Source: Phlebiopsis flavidoalba (lineage: Eukaryota; Basidiomycota; Agaricomycetes; Polyporales; Phanerochaetaceae). Taken from it: DNA of 64,000 bases. The translations under genes were made by a program, and so were the position numbers. A model generated the notes under the pieces. It made no database searches, was not told the origin of the DNA, and saw only the letters and a program-made list of their open reading frames with translations. This document shows positions 35,574-47,535 of this stretch, piece after piece. Location of the stretch: positions 1-64,000 of the forward strand of contig JAOCPU010000086.1 in NCBI GenBank assembly GCA_035772785.1. The letters run 5' to 3'. Numbering within the stretch: position 1 is the stretch's first letter; the number at the start of each line of letters is the position of its first letter.

Positions 35574-37490
35574 CCACGGGGCGGGGGCCGATAGGGAAAA
35601 CGGTAGTAGTGTAGCTCCCGATGTAGGAGAGAAATGAGTGGTAATCGAGCTCTTGAGGGCATTGTGTGTGGGTGTATGCGCCGCTGTGCAGGCAGGTCAG
35701 TGTTGGTGGTAAGAGAGGAAAGGTATTCTCTATATCAGCACCGTTGATTCTGCGCAAAAACGAGGTGTGAAACGTCGCGACTCGCCGCCGACAGGATTTG
35801 AGATCTCCGATTTTACGATTTTAGGGGAATAAGAACCGGATTAGGCTTGTCGGATAGTGGCCCTGAGCATGAAATCTGTGTAAAACGTCAGTAAAAAGGG
35901 CTAAACGTCGGATTTCCAAGAACTAGAAGCCTTGAGTAGTTCGCTCACTGTCATGACGTACCAAGCTTTCTGCCATCTTTTGGAGCTACACACAGGCCGG
36001 TGGGGCGTTTGCCAGAATCAGCGGTAAGTCAGCAAATAGCATTTGTGGCGGGACAAAAATTTCAGATACCCTCAATGGTATACGCTAGGGAAGCCACCGC
36101 AACATACTGCCCAGTGATCAACCCTACTTAGGTACGAAGACTTGTCAGGGGAGAAGGCTGTTAGTAGGAAGTGTGACCAGCGACCAAGCTCAAAGGGCTA
36201 CGTTCAAGGGCGTCATTCTTGGCCTAACGTGACAACATACTTTCTGTTCTGTCATCATCGAAGCGTCACGGTGGAAGTGTCATTAGGGCATTTCGTTCTT
36301 TTCTTCCTCAGGCCTCAGGCTCGGGGGCGGATGTCGGGAGGGGAAGCTAGGATACAGTAGGCTTGAAAAGCCCCCGTCAACTTGCTTTCCGAGGCTGAGC
36401 GCGCCTCTGCGTCGGTTGTCAGGCAGTAGCCGGCGGGCGCCTTGCCCGCCACGGCTCGCGCTTGCCAGTGCGTGACAAAAGCGTGACATGGATCATGCCC
36501 ACCTCCCTACCACTTGCCGACGCTGCTATTGCTTCAAAGAAAAATAGTCTGTGAGTGTGAGTTTTCCTGGATCTTTCGAATTTCTAATATCAATACCGAA
36601 TGCTGATACGAACGCCAGCGTGGTACGCGTCTATCACGTCATCTTGGGTAACCTCCACAGCGTCAGTAACTCTGGCGCCTGCGGCGTAGGTTATGTCCAT
36701 TGCGAGGCGACTAATGAACATGTTTTAATCCAAGGTGACTCTGATGCTTTCAGTCTCGAAACTCATGCATTCTACTCTTGACACCCACACAACTTGACAC
36801 TCTTGAGCAATCCAAACCCTAAATGATTTCAACTGATGCGCGAACTGTTATTATAGTCAGCCCAAGAATCGAAAACTCTATCGTCTACGTAAACAACGTA
36901 ACGGCTACTAAGTCCCGACGACGTACGCTTCTCTCAAACAGCTTCTACTGTATCACGGCTAGGCGACTCGCAAGTAACGCCTTCTTACTTCATTGAAGCT
37001 CGAGCTTGAAGTTGAGCCGTCGCCCTGCTTTCAAACTCCTGTCGACATAAGGCGCCATGTGGTAACCATCTCAGGTCGCTGCCAGGTCAGCCATATTTCG
37101 CTGTCTTTCGATTATGTTTTCGGTTCTCAAAAATCAAGTCTGGGAAATAGGCCTAGGATTCGACAGAAAATGAGCTTGTCACATTAAATTATCATCGGAC
37201 AATGCTAAATATTGAGTTCACGAAGCAATGCAATAATGTCACGCCGATGTATCACGTTAAGTTTAGACGCTTAAGTTGTTAAACTTTTACGTGTGTCATT
37301 CGCCTTCCAGATCAAGCCAGTTGCTGCCAATGTCGTCAGCGCTGGATAGCCAGCAGGGATGACCGTCCACTACGAATCCGCCGTGGAGTGAGTCCACCTA
37401 CCGATGCTATAATGTTTTCGCCCGATTCTCACCCTGGATTTGTCATGAATTTAGGCCACTCAGACCACGAGGGCGATCAATTGCAAAAAA
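35574..37490. promoter_or_regulatory. Divergent intergenic region between VioB-like and LodA-like genes
   Basis: About 1.9 kb separates the two starts and contains no gene I can support. A TGACGTA half-site-like motif lies at 35,954-35,960. The minus-strand gene has no obvious TATA box. An upstream exon of the VioB-like gene may reach 35,760 (an open frame with FLSYIGSYTTTVFP), so the gap may be somewhat shorter. Confidence 0.35.
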
Positions 37491-37495
37491 AAAAC

Positions 37496-37535
37496 CTATA
37501 TAAAGACGTCAAAGCTCGACGCACAGGACGTCACT
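37496..37535 (+). promoter_or_regulatory. TATA box and two ATF/CREB-like GACGTCA motifs
   Basis: CCTATATAAAGACG places a TATA box at 37,497-37,504, about 100 bases upstream of the ATG at 37,600. GACGTCA occurs at about 37,505 and again at about 37,528. GACGTCA matches most of the palindromic ATF/CREB site TGACGTCA. Their position at or just downstream of the TATA box is unusual for an activator site, so function is uncertain. Confidence 0.5.
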
Positions 37536-37599
37536 CATAAAGGACTGGGGGCGGGGCCTCCTCGTGTCTATCACACTCTTTCCTCTCGAACGCCTCTCC

Positions 37600-40357
37600 A
37601 TGTCGCATTTGGATTCAAACCCTCCATCGACGCATCGTCTCGCCCGTACGATCCCAGTAGCGTGGCCACACAAATACCAAGATGGGCGCAGAGAGCGAAA
37701 TCGCTTAATGTCGAGATTTTTCCTGCCGTTGGCAGTCGCCCGTGTGAGGGTACACTCGGGCTTGATCTGAGGGATGGTAAACGGTCTTCAACAAATCCAG
37801 TCGGGAGTACTTTCTCGTGGGCCCGAGATGCCTCAGTCTGCATATGCGCCAAAGGTGGATTCCGCGACAAAGAGCAACGCCATCACACGCCAGGTTGGGT
37901 CCCTACCAATCTTTTTCTGTGATCACACGGATATTTCTTATGGTGTTTAGGGCGCTCCGCTTCGCGTATACTGCGTACAACGCTGCCGGCAAGATCGTTG
38001 GAGAGGTCAACGCGAGTAATGGATACGTCCTCAATTGGACGGTAGATGTGGCGAACATGAAGTCAGCGTTCGCGGGTTTTCAGGTATATGCGCATATAAC
38101 CACCTCCTGCCTGCAGACGTGCTGACCATATGTGCCTACAGCGTGGGAGGCTTTACCGATCCTCAGATTGGTTGCACTGAACTTCGAAACCCGGACGTGC
38201 AACCGGATGTATGCCTTCGCTTTCGTAATAAACACTCCATCCACACATTCTCATATCATGCGATTAGCTTCCACATGTTTGAACGATCTCAGGCTGGTCA
38301 TAAAAGCCAGAAGCCCCCATCAGCATCATGGGGAAAAAGAACTGACTGTACCAGTCATCGGCAAGTATTTCAAGGCTCGCGCAAGGCAGACCAAGAGGCC
38401 GTGGAGGTCGATCTGTCTGTAGGCGAAGCACAAGACGGACGACTGTGGGCGACTCATCTTTGTCGGTGGCTCTGGATGGTCGGCGTGCGTCACCAAAGAC
38501 ACTGGGTACCATCCCGACGGGGAGTATCCCCACCAGCCCTAAAATGATGTTTACGTCGACTCGACAAATGTGGATTGGTTTGACTCGACTTGCGACGGTC
38601 GAATCAAAGTGGAGATATCCAAGGGAACATCAAAGTAAGCATATTAGCGTACTTACACCCACCAGTCTGGCTCCAATCATTGAGCAGATGGACCGCTCGT
38701 CATAAGACGCCTGGGTGTTGTCAGGACCGCCCGATTTCGTCCTCGGGACATCAAACGCACCTACGAGCCTACGACGCCGTGGGACATCATGGAAGAACAT
38801 GTACAACAAGAACTCTGCCTACTTTCTATGCGGACCAGCTCGTGTCGTGCAGTTTAAACCGCGACATCTTGGCCGGTGTTGAGCTGCACCTACATGAATC
38901 CTCATGGACAAATAAGGAGGCTCTGCAAGGTCATGGTATGTAGGGGCACACAGATCATAGCGATTTCATTTCATTGAAGATCGGCTCTCCAGGCCCAATG
39001 GCAAAGGAAACTTCCTCGAGCTGGAGGAAAGAGCTTCAGGACCCGGAGCAGCACGCCCTCCCGAGGACACGTTTTTGGACGAATTCGATGCCCGATTCAT
39101 CTTGACCCAGACCAAGCCTCCATCAAGTGAGACTTGCCAAGCACGTGCTGTCTGGCGATGTGATGAGGTGCGCATATAGTGTGTGGTATCATGAAAAAAA
39201 AAAGAAATGTTTCAACTTGTTTTCTTTCTAGGCGACATGTACCTAGCTGGGGAGATCCAGACGCGCAATTCCTAAGAGCCCATATCAGCTCGATTCGCCT
39301 CACTGACAAACTCTCCAATACGAGCGGTTCAAGCGTTGGGCCACCAAGGCGAGGTTTCATGTTACCAACCCCACTACCCAGCAAGGTTGCACAGAAGCTC
39401 GAAGATCTACCCGTCGACGAACATGCCCGAGTATCTCACACGTGCTGACTGCTCGGCCAGGCCACGACTTGGCGATCCCTTGTATCCGGGCATCGAAACA
39501 TACTGGATCGTGAAAAACCGAGGGAGGCGTATGACTTCACCGTCGACAACACCGTGAAGCCAGCCGTTCCGCATCAAGTCGACTCTGCATCCCGGCGACA
39601 TGACCAAGGGCACTAAGTCGTTCCCTGGCAGAGCGACTTCAATCTCTTGTGCAGTGGATTTGGTACCTTCAGTCGCCTTTTACACGTCATATTAGATGCT
39701 GACTCAATGCCATAGGTGGCCGTCCTTCGCGCGCCCAGACGACGTCCTCTCCGAACACGACTTCCTGCGCCTGCTCCCCAGATCGTGCACGACAGCAAGC
39801 CCCTCGCCTCCGCGCTCGACTCCGCCCCGCGCAGGAACTGGGTATACCACGATGCGCGACTTTCAGGGTAATCACACTAACTCCTCACACCCTACCTCTG
39901 TGTACCAACCCCTCTGCAGCAAGCGCGTTTTTCCCCGGCCAGCACGGATATGGTGCGCCTGTGGTCGTATCTCGGGTTCGTCACGCGCCTCGAGATTGCG
40001 GACCAGCCGCCTGTGTACGTCGAGGTGCAGCGGTTGTTGCCTACCGAGCTCCCCGTGGGAAACCCAACAGAGAGACTCTGTTGTCGCGCTGCTTCGGACG
40101 AGGATGTCAAAAAGGCTCTTGGGGAGAATAGGGAGTGGAGGTTGAATGAGAAGGGCCCCGCCTGGTGCCGGTTTAAGTATGTGTGCTGTCGTGTCTCGCA
40201 GAACGACTGGACGAATTGCCAGACTAGCGATTGCGGAGTTTTTTTGCATGGTCTGGGGTTTCTGCGGGCAGCCATACTGGGAGGTACACTAATCTGGGAC
40301 GTAGCCTATTGTTTCGCGTGCACTGTGGCCGGCAATGTAGAGGAAGTAAACAAATAA
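37600..40357 (+). CDS. LodA-like amino-acid oxidase (quinoprotein family), broken
   Basis: LodA-family proteins, such as bacterial L-lysine 6-oxidase and GoxA, oxidise amino acids to imine/aldehyde, ammonia and peroxide with a Cys-Trp derived quinone. The ATG at 37,600 follows a TATA box. Order of motifs: SLNVEIFPAVG; SREYFLVGP; PQSAYAPK; GGFRDKEQR; FAYTAYNAAGKIVGEVNA; WTVDVANMKSAFAGF; DLRLVIKARSP; KTDDCGRLIFVGGSGWSACV; NDVYVDSTNVDWFDSTCDGR; AWVLSGPPDFVLG; DPLYPGIETYWI; LHPGDMTKGTKSFP with PWQSDFNLC; FARPDDVLSEHDFLRLL; and near the end DMVRLWSYLGFVTRLEIADQ with PPVYVEVQR. These follow the family order. An in-frame TAA lies at 38,540-38,542 and at least five frame shifts occur. I cannot assign the quinone Cys and Trp with confidence. 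No LodB-like flavoprotein partner is visible in the window. The end after 40,060 is uncertain. Confidence 0.72.
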
Positions 40358-41340
40358 ACGGAACAAAATAAAATAACGACACACAATCGCCTACATCAGC
40401 TCGGCAAGGTTCCCTCCCGCCGCCCGCTCCGATGCCGAGAGTCCCTTCATCATCCCCTCCCGCATCCTCTTCGTCGCGGGTTCCTCCCGTGCCACATCAG
40501 TTCTCCTCCTTCGTCAGTACGTACCACGATCTCCACCTCGTCGCGCGTCGACCGATGTGAAAGTCCGCAGACGAAACCCGCGCGCTAACGTCCGGTTTTC
40601 TTCCCACGTATCCTGTCACGCCATCGCCCGGAGGATGACCCTCCCACCAGCCACTTTCGAAGGTTTTTTTATGCCGTGTCGTGGTTTCGCCTACAGAGGA
40701 AGATTACCCTGCGTATGCGCGGCGGTGCGCCCTTACGGCTTGCTTTTTTCGCGCCTTTGCGTGCGCGCGAATCTGGTCTGACGGTCGAGGGTACCCTATT
40801 GGCGGGAAATGGCGGTTCCTGAGTACATTGCTCGCTGTTTGTTGTTAGTATATAAGCCGGGTCCGAGACGTGAGTCGCGGTGGTGTACCTAGCGGACTGT
40901 GTGATGCGGTAGTCGGAGTGCGACGGTAGAGGTTAATTGAGAAGCGACTGAGGTCGTCTAGTCCGAATACTGGTTCATTCACAGAGCAAGCGTGGGATCA
41001 CAGCTAGAAGGGGACACCACTTCTTCTGCTATTGCGCTCTCCGTTCGACCATAATGAGGTGGAAAGGACGACTTATGATCTCATACACCATCTACTTGTG
41101 TCGAATGTGAGGGCTGGTCTGGCAACCACCGCTTCCGTGACCAGGCGAAGATCGCGCCCAGTCAGGCGTTCTGTCGCGTGTATTTCGTCCGTCACGCGTT
41201 CACATGGAGTTGCTAGGACAATGGATCGCACGCAAGAATGCCTTCTTCTCCAAAGCCGGCAGGATGTCTCTGCAATCAGGGCGTTACTCGCGCTCAATCT
41301 GGATGAGCTGTGGATCAATGCAATGACGTCGATCGTGTGA
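40358..41340. other. Intergenic with an orphan TATA box
   Basis: A TATATAAG at 40,849-40,856 would serve a plus-strand transcript. The frame downstream (41,032-41,340) opens only at TTG and has no motif. I see no supported gene. Confidence 0.4.
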
Positions 41341-41368
41341 TGCACGATAGGGTCTTAGTCCTGTCCTG

Positions 41369-41990
41369 TCATGTGGGCAGCTTATACTTGGACATTGGTT
41401 CATCTGAGTCAGCAACCACATGTAAACAAGAGCGCACCTTTCTTCTTGATTCCAACGAACGGCTTTCTTCTTTTTCTCTTTCTTTTTCTTGGTCTTTATC
41501 CTGGCCTTGTCTTGTGCCCGCGTCTTTCTTCTGCTCAAGTTCTTGCCGACGCGGTTTTGTGCAACTCCACCCAGTTTGCATGCCGATGTGTTAGTTCAAA
41601 GATGTGCTGTGCTCTAGCAAAGACCTCGCCAAATCGTCGCGATGTTTGACACCCCACATAACTGCTTGAACAGGACACAACGCGAGACATGGGAGTTGAT
41701 ACATTTAAGTGGTATGGGAGAAAGGAAACACTAATGACGCTGACCTTTCTTTGAGATTTCGTCCCTTCGTAGGGTGAGTGCGTTTTATACTCTACATCGT
41801 GAACAAAGCGAGTCTGACCAGGTCGTTCGCTTTTCGGTTCAAATCCTGCCAAGAACCTCGGGTTAGAAACTCGACATACTGATCCCGACTCTCGAGACGC
41901 GACGTAAAAAGCACCTTCATCACCGTTGTCATCTTCGTCCATTGCGTCGTCACGACTCTTCTTCCTCTCTTGCTCGTCCCTCCTCATCAT
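41369..41990 (-). CDS. Hypothetical two-exon protein with Lys/Glu-rich tail
   Basis: I do not recognise the family. The ATG at 41,990 follows a minus-strand TATA box about 125 bases upstream. Exon 1 reads MMRRDEQERKKSRDDAMDED, RVSNPRFLAGFEPKSERPG and VEYKTHSPYEGTKSQRK to a GTCAGC donor at about 41,744. An intron of about 80 bp leads to exon 2, QTSRRFGEVFARAQHIFELT and HRHANWVELHKTASAR. A frame change then gives a charged tail (QGQDKDQEKEREKEESRSLE) ending near 41,369. Charged ends suggest a nuclear or nucleolar protein, but nothing specific can be named. Confidence 0.45.
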
Positions 41991-42111
41991 CGTCAGCGCG
42001 TCGCGTGCGCTCGCTTATCCGCTGCGTTTGAGAACGACCGCGTTCTGTGTCTGGGATCGCTGCGACTAGGTAAGCTTGTCGCTGGGGATCGCGAGCCGGC
42101 TGCTCGTGCCA

Positions 42112-42120
42112 TTATATAAA
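42112..42120 (-). promoter_or_regulatory. TATA box on the minus strand
   Basis: Reversed, the sequence reads TTTATATAATGG directly after a run of T. It lies about 125 bases upstream of the 41,990 start codon. Confidence 0.45.
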
Positions 42121-44046
42121 AAAAAAAAGGTTTGGAGAATGCAGGTTTAGAGGAGTGAATCTGCACGTCTGCGAGCCACGAAAAGAAAGACGCGTCTGAA
42201 ATTACGAGCGCGAAGCGTATAATGGGCGTTTGGAAGTGCACGTGACTACCACGTGCTGTCGCCCCTTAGGCTCCGTGTCTATCTGGCGCAGGAATACCGA
42301 GACTCCGAGCCTCGAGGTCTATACATCATCTGCGCCCATGAATCACTCCTTGGACTGCGACACCGACTACGCACTCATTCTCTTTACCTTTGGGCTACCC
42401 ATGTTTTCTGATTAACTGCTCTCATTCCGTGAGGACATACGCGCTGCTCATAGCATAAGCCGTTGCTCTTGTCTTCGTCCCAGCCGGAGGAATTCAACGG
42501 ACGCTCGCTCTCTATCAAATGACTTTGATGTCTTTGGATGACCACCCCCGACTGGTTGTTGGGTACGCGCACCCTCGCCGATAGTCATTGGAGATCTTCT
42601 TCTCAAGATTCTCCAGGCTCTTCGGAGTCACGCGCTGACTCGGAACTCCCGATGATAAGACTTCGAACGTTTACTCCATCCTCACCTAAAGACTTCCCCC
42701 CCCCACGTTCACGTGATATACTTCGTCAACAATGAAGTTGCCGACCGACACGCTCGGCGAACACACTTATGTTCTCAGAGCCAAGGCAGATGTATTACAC
42801 AATCTCTGTGCACATAAAGATCGGATCAGGGCCTTGTCAGTATGGTCAGGAAACCCACTGGACCCTTATGACGTGCCTGCCCGTATGTGCCTATCTTCAT
42901 ATCCGTAGCCTCTAACCCGCACTTGATTCCGACTATCCAAAACCTCCGCGCATTTTTTTTTTGGTTTTTCTTGTATTTGTTAGCCCCCCCTCCCCCCCCA
43001 GGCCGCCCGTTTAATTTATAGTTGCATGCCGATCAGGGGTGGAGCGGATACCCAGAAGCAGATATGGATAGGAGAACGAAAGAACAATTGCTTTGGACGT
43101 TGGGTCATAAGCATGGGCAATAGAGGATCTCCGCGGACACAGCACGAATTTAGCCTCGCTGGCACCAATCTATCACGCGGAGTATCTGACACGCAATATC
43201 ATACTTGTTAGAATTGGGAATCGATTCAGATTCAGTAGGATAATAAAAGATATTGAGGAGGGTGCGAAAACGCGGGAAGTGTGGGCGCATGCGAGGTACG
43301 TCCCTAGCAGGATAGCACATACTTTGACTGTGATGCTAATTGAAACAATAGACATTCAGAATACCACTGGCTTGGTAAATCACGTCGGGGATGCACGAGC
43401 TGGAAAGATGGCAATTCCCTCTTCCTATTGTAAAGCAGGCGTAAAATTCACGTCATTGTAACCAAATCCTACACTTGCGCCTGTCCCACACGCAAATCCA
43501 GCCCCCTATACGTGCGATAAAATCCAGTTCAACGCTCCACCACGTCGGTCTTGTCAACGCTTTATGTGGTGCCTTCTTGAGAACTCTATTGCTGAATGAG
43601 GTGATCGCTATCATTGAACTCTTTACGGAAACATCGTGTCCTCAGATTCTAACTATAACGTCTTGTTACTGATATGTCGTCTCTCCACTCTTTGAGTATA
43701 CAAAACCTCGAGACAGCATCGCTACGGGGTCCACACAAGACAGAACCTCAGCACACGCGTTGTTCTACGTGAATCCCTGTTTCAGACCGGCATAGTGACC
43801 GAGTGATGTATGGAGACACCGCCTATTATCCTACTTGTTGCTTCTGCTGAGGATGACCTACAGCCTAGGTAAGACAATCCTCCCCGACGCGAATCCAGTC
43901 GTTGACGGCTAACTATGCGCCCATTAATCTGCAGACCTGCCACGCGATAACGAACGAAATCCTCGTATAAATTGGGATCACCTCATTGGGCTGCAACGGT
44001 TTGTGGATACAACAATCCCTTCCCCGCATCGGCAGCTTGAGATAGC
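42121..44046. other. No supported gene; possible upstream P450 exons
   Basis: Short frames only. Poly-T (about 42,953) and poly-C (about 43,000) runs are present. Part of the P450 N-terminus may begin here, but I cannot place a start. Confidence 0.35.
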
Positions 44047-46561
44047 ATGTCGACCGCGAGGCTGCCAAATATCGTGACTCGCGGTACTTTTAGCGACCGT
44101 ATTTGTAACGCTTTGGTACTACAAGTGGCTCAACCATCAACATCCATTCAGTTTTTTTTCATTATCCGAAGGTGTCCTCACGTCCGACTCCAAGTTGCCC
44201 GTATGCGTGCGTACTGTCACGCTCTAGCGGAAGCTTTTTAACTCGCTGCTGTGCGATAGGTAATGCACGGAAAATCGCCCTAAACCAGGAGAATGTAGGT
44301 GACATGGACTTCGAATATCTCAAGGAATACGGAGCTGTGTGGAGGCTCCGAGGGGGCGCTTGGCGTGCGTCACATTTAAATGTTTAAAATTCGATCTCCT
44401 AATCGCGCCCCTTGAGCAGTCCAATGTTCTCATGCTGGCGGATGCGAAAGGTACCTTTTACGCTCCAACGTATCGATGCGCCCTTAATGTGGCACTCATG
44501 GACAATGGTGCATCAGGCTCTTCAAACATGTTCTCTCCAAACATCAGGCTACAGCTATCCCCAAGACGGTTCAGAACTCGATAGGACTTTTGTACCATAT
44601 TACCGGGAAAAGCATCGGTTGGGCACCTAGTACGTTCGATTCCTTCCCGGCTGTCTCCGTATTGATGATAATCTCGTTGGCATTCAAAAGCCGCGGAAAT
44701 TCACTCTAGACATCGTAAAGTAATGAATCCTGCGTTCTCCGTGCCGCAGCTTCGATCTTCCTGCCGCTGTTTCGCCGAGGCGCCAGGAAGGCGCGTCCGT
44801 TCCCATTTCCCCTTTACGCTGCAAACTCAACACTGCCCTACAGCTCACTCAACTCTGGAAGGAGCACACCCTCAATCAACATCCCAAGGGGTACAACACT
44901 ATCCGTGACCGGTTTCCTTGCTCGAACGACTCTCGACATCGTTGGTGAAGGTTAGTTGAACCGCGAGCGTCGGCTTGGGTACACCGCTAACATATTTGGT
45001 CGGTAGTTGCGTTTGATTATGACTTTGGCACGCTGGATGAGAGTGACAACGAGGTCATCAAGGCATATGAGAATATGTTGTGAGTGACAGTGACCAACCG
45101 CACTTGGATGTCATTTACGTGCGACTTGGCCAGCGCCGACTCGCAATTACACCCCAGCAATCTCACCATTATTTTCCATGCAATGTGGTCATACCTCCCG
45201 ATTTCCTCCTCTACTCCATCCAATACCTGCCCACCCGCGAATTTCCCGCTTCCGTCGCACGCTCAAGGTCATCAACAACGTCTCGAGCCGGCTCATCGCG
45301 AGAGAAGCGGAAAGACGCCTTGGACAACGACACCAGCGTGAAGGACGTCATGAGCGTACTTGTCCGCGCGAAACGCCTCGGAGGACCCCCGTGCGCGCCT
45401 CAGCGACGAGGACAATGATGTCCCAGATGTCCGTCATGATGTTCGGGGGGGCACGAGACTACGGCGAACACGCTTTCGTGGATGCTATGGGAGCTCGCGA
45501 AACATCCTGGCTTTCAACAAAAGTTACGCGACGAAATTGCAGAGAAGCGTCGAGAAATCGTTGGGCGCGGCGACGTTGATTTCACCATGGATGATTTAGA
45601 AAGTATGTCTTACCTACAAGCCATTCTCAAGGTGAGCGCGGCATTGGTCGTCTCAGGGTCACCACGTCTTACGGTTTGCTCAGGAAAACCTTGCGCTACC
45701 ATCCAATTGCGTTCCATATCTTCCGCGTTGCAGGCCCAAGACGATGTCATTCCCCTTGCGGAACCGATTCGTACGGAATCAGGTGACATGATATCCGAGA
45801 TTCCAGTCGCACGAGGCCAGATTATTACAATCAACATATGCACTTATAACCGGTGAGTATATTGATTCTACTTCTCTCTTTCTATCTGACCTGTGGTAGA
45901 CTGCCTAGCGTTTGGGGAGACGATGCCCACGAATGGAACCCGAAGCGATTCATGGAACAATCTCCCCCTGAAACAAAACAAAAGTCGGAATGTTCGCTAA
46001 TCTGTGAGCTGTCCCCAAGCTTGTTGCTACTCAGTTCTCTAACGCATCTGTAGAATGACTTTCTGTGAGTGGCCACTGTCGAAGCCGATTGTGCGTAAGA
46101 TTCAATCCTGACGCAACTCCCAAGCTGCTGGCGTGCGAAATTGCATAGGGCAAGTCCCGTCAGCATTTATACTTCTTCTTACTGACATTTGTCCTGCAGA
46201 TGGAAATTTGCGTCAGTTCTACACAAGTAATTCAGATACGAATGTCAAGTACTGACTTTTACTCCGCGCTGTCAGGTTGATCGAACTCCAGGCCGTCATA
46301 GTCGAGCTCATCGAGAACTTCCAGTTCTCTCTTCCTGCTGAGAAGGTAGAGGTCCTCAGAGCTCCAACAATGGCCATGGCGCCGCTCGTCAAGGGGAGGG
46401 TCGAAGAGGGGTTTCCAGCTGCCTTTGCACGTCACCCCAATTTGATGGGGGGCTCTCACGTTAAACCCGCATTCAGAGACACTCGGTTATTATCGCGTTG
46501 GGATTGGACAATCTCGTATATGATCGAGTCAAAATGTAGAAGACACAAGCTTTGTTTATGA
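44047..46561 (+). CDS. Cytochrome P450 (basidiomycete microsomal type), frameshifted
   Basis: This is a haem monooxygenase, probably anchored in the endoplasmic reticulum by an N-terminal helix (LAVLLATVFVTLWYYKW, about 44,070). Motifs follow the P450 order: YHITGKSIGWAP, then HRKVMNPAFSVPQLRSFLP, DYDFGTLDESDNEVIKAYEN, and SYLPDFLLYSIQYLPTREF. The I-helix is SVMMFGGHETTANTLSWML once the G7 run at 45,445-45,451 is read as G6. ExxR lies in the exon around 45,690 (KTLRYHPIAFHIFRVA-like). Then come DMISEIPVARGQIITINICT, RLPSVWGDDAHEWNPKRF, and the haem loop MTFSAGVRNCIGWKFA, assembled across introns 46,065-46,124 and 46,150-46,199. The second is a GC-AG intron. The C-terminus, ELQAVIVELIENFQFSLP, ends at 46,561. 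The exact start is uncertain. Confidence 0.8.
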
Positions 46562-46889
46562 TCAGAACAGTACACATTTTCCTGCCTATAACGAAATCCT
46601 GAACGTTTATCGAACCGAGCCAGCGAAAAGACGAGAAGAAGAGAAAGAAACACAGGCGTGAGAGAACACAAACACCAGGGCACAGACGAGAGCAAGGCCA
46701 GACCGAGCAAGAGCAGACAGAAGTCCCAATGAAGCACAGATAGGATCGTGACGAGACGTAGGCCGCGAGAGTCAGAACCAGCCAGGCGGCGGGACGTTTT
46801 TTCTCCTTGCAGACGCGCGACGCAACCGCTTGCGCTGCCTCCGGCACGGCAGCCGAAGCTTGAAGCGACCACCATAGTTCGATCGCCGG

Positions 46890-47389
46890 TTAACCGACCC
46901 AAGGATCCGGCTCCGACTTGGCGGGCATCTCGCGTCGACAGGCACGCGGAGGTAGTCGACCCGCGTACATCGCACACATCTCAAACAGCGCGAGCTTGAC
47001 ATCGCCGTGCGTGTCGGCCGGGGCGGGCTCGCGTCGGGGGCACTCGTCGATGACGATCGCCGGCGCGGCCTCCGCGGCGTCCTCCGCGATGAGGCTCAGC
47101 ACGGGCCGCCGCGAGACGTTTGCGCGTCGTCTTGGTCGACCCGTTCGGCTTCACGACGAGGTACGTTCAGCTTCGCTGCTCTTGACCACGAGCACGGATC
47201 GGCGGCGGCGCGGGGATGTGCACGACGTCCAGCACGGGCGCGGCAGTTGGTTTTTTTTTTCGGTATATATGGGACCCAGGGGATGAGGCTCGCCGGTGCA
47301 GAGGGGTCCGCCGGCGCGTAGGAGCTCGCGCGCTGGAGCTCCCAGTATTGGTCGTGTTCGGCGACCCAAGCCTTGGAGGTAGGAGACAT
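46890..47389 (-). CDS. Hypothetical short protein
   Basis: I do not recognise the family. The ATG at 47,389 gives MSPTSKAWVAEHDQYWELQR, then SLIPWVPYIPKKK. After frame changes the coding-like sequence reads LVVKPNGSTKTTRKRLAA, LSLIAEDAAEAAPAIVIDEC and LALFEMCAMYAGRLPPRACR, ending at 46,890. A TATATACC box on the minus strand at about 47,411-47,419 is only 22-30 bases before this ATG. So either transcription begins almost at the start codon, or the true start lies elsewhere. The strong GC bias and codon-like texture support a real gene. Confidence 0.4.
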
Positions 47390-47535
47390 GGAGCGCGAGC
47401 CGGGGAAATCGGTATATAAGCAGCAGAGTTTGACTTGGCGAAGAGCGCGCTCCAGAAAGTAGTGTTGAAAAGCCAGAAACGGCGCGAGTCTCAGAAGGCT
47501 CAGCCGCAGAGTGAATATAAATGTTGTTTTTATCG

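Noticed and set aside
41032..41340. Plus-strand frame downstream of a TATA box
   Set aside because: It opens at TTG, the first ATG in frame is at 41,221, and no motif is present.
41827..41850. GGTTCAAATCC resembling a tRNA B box
   Set aside because: No matching A box or foldable cloverleaf around it, and it lies inside a likely exon.
46456..46977. Minus-strand frame with a hydrophobic Leu-rich segment
   Set aside because: It overlaps the 3' end of the P450 gene and looks like an antisense by-product.
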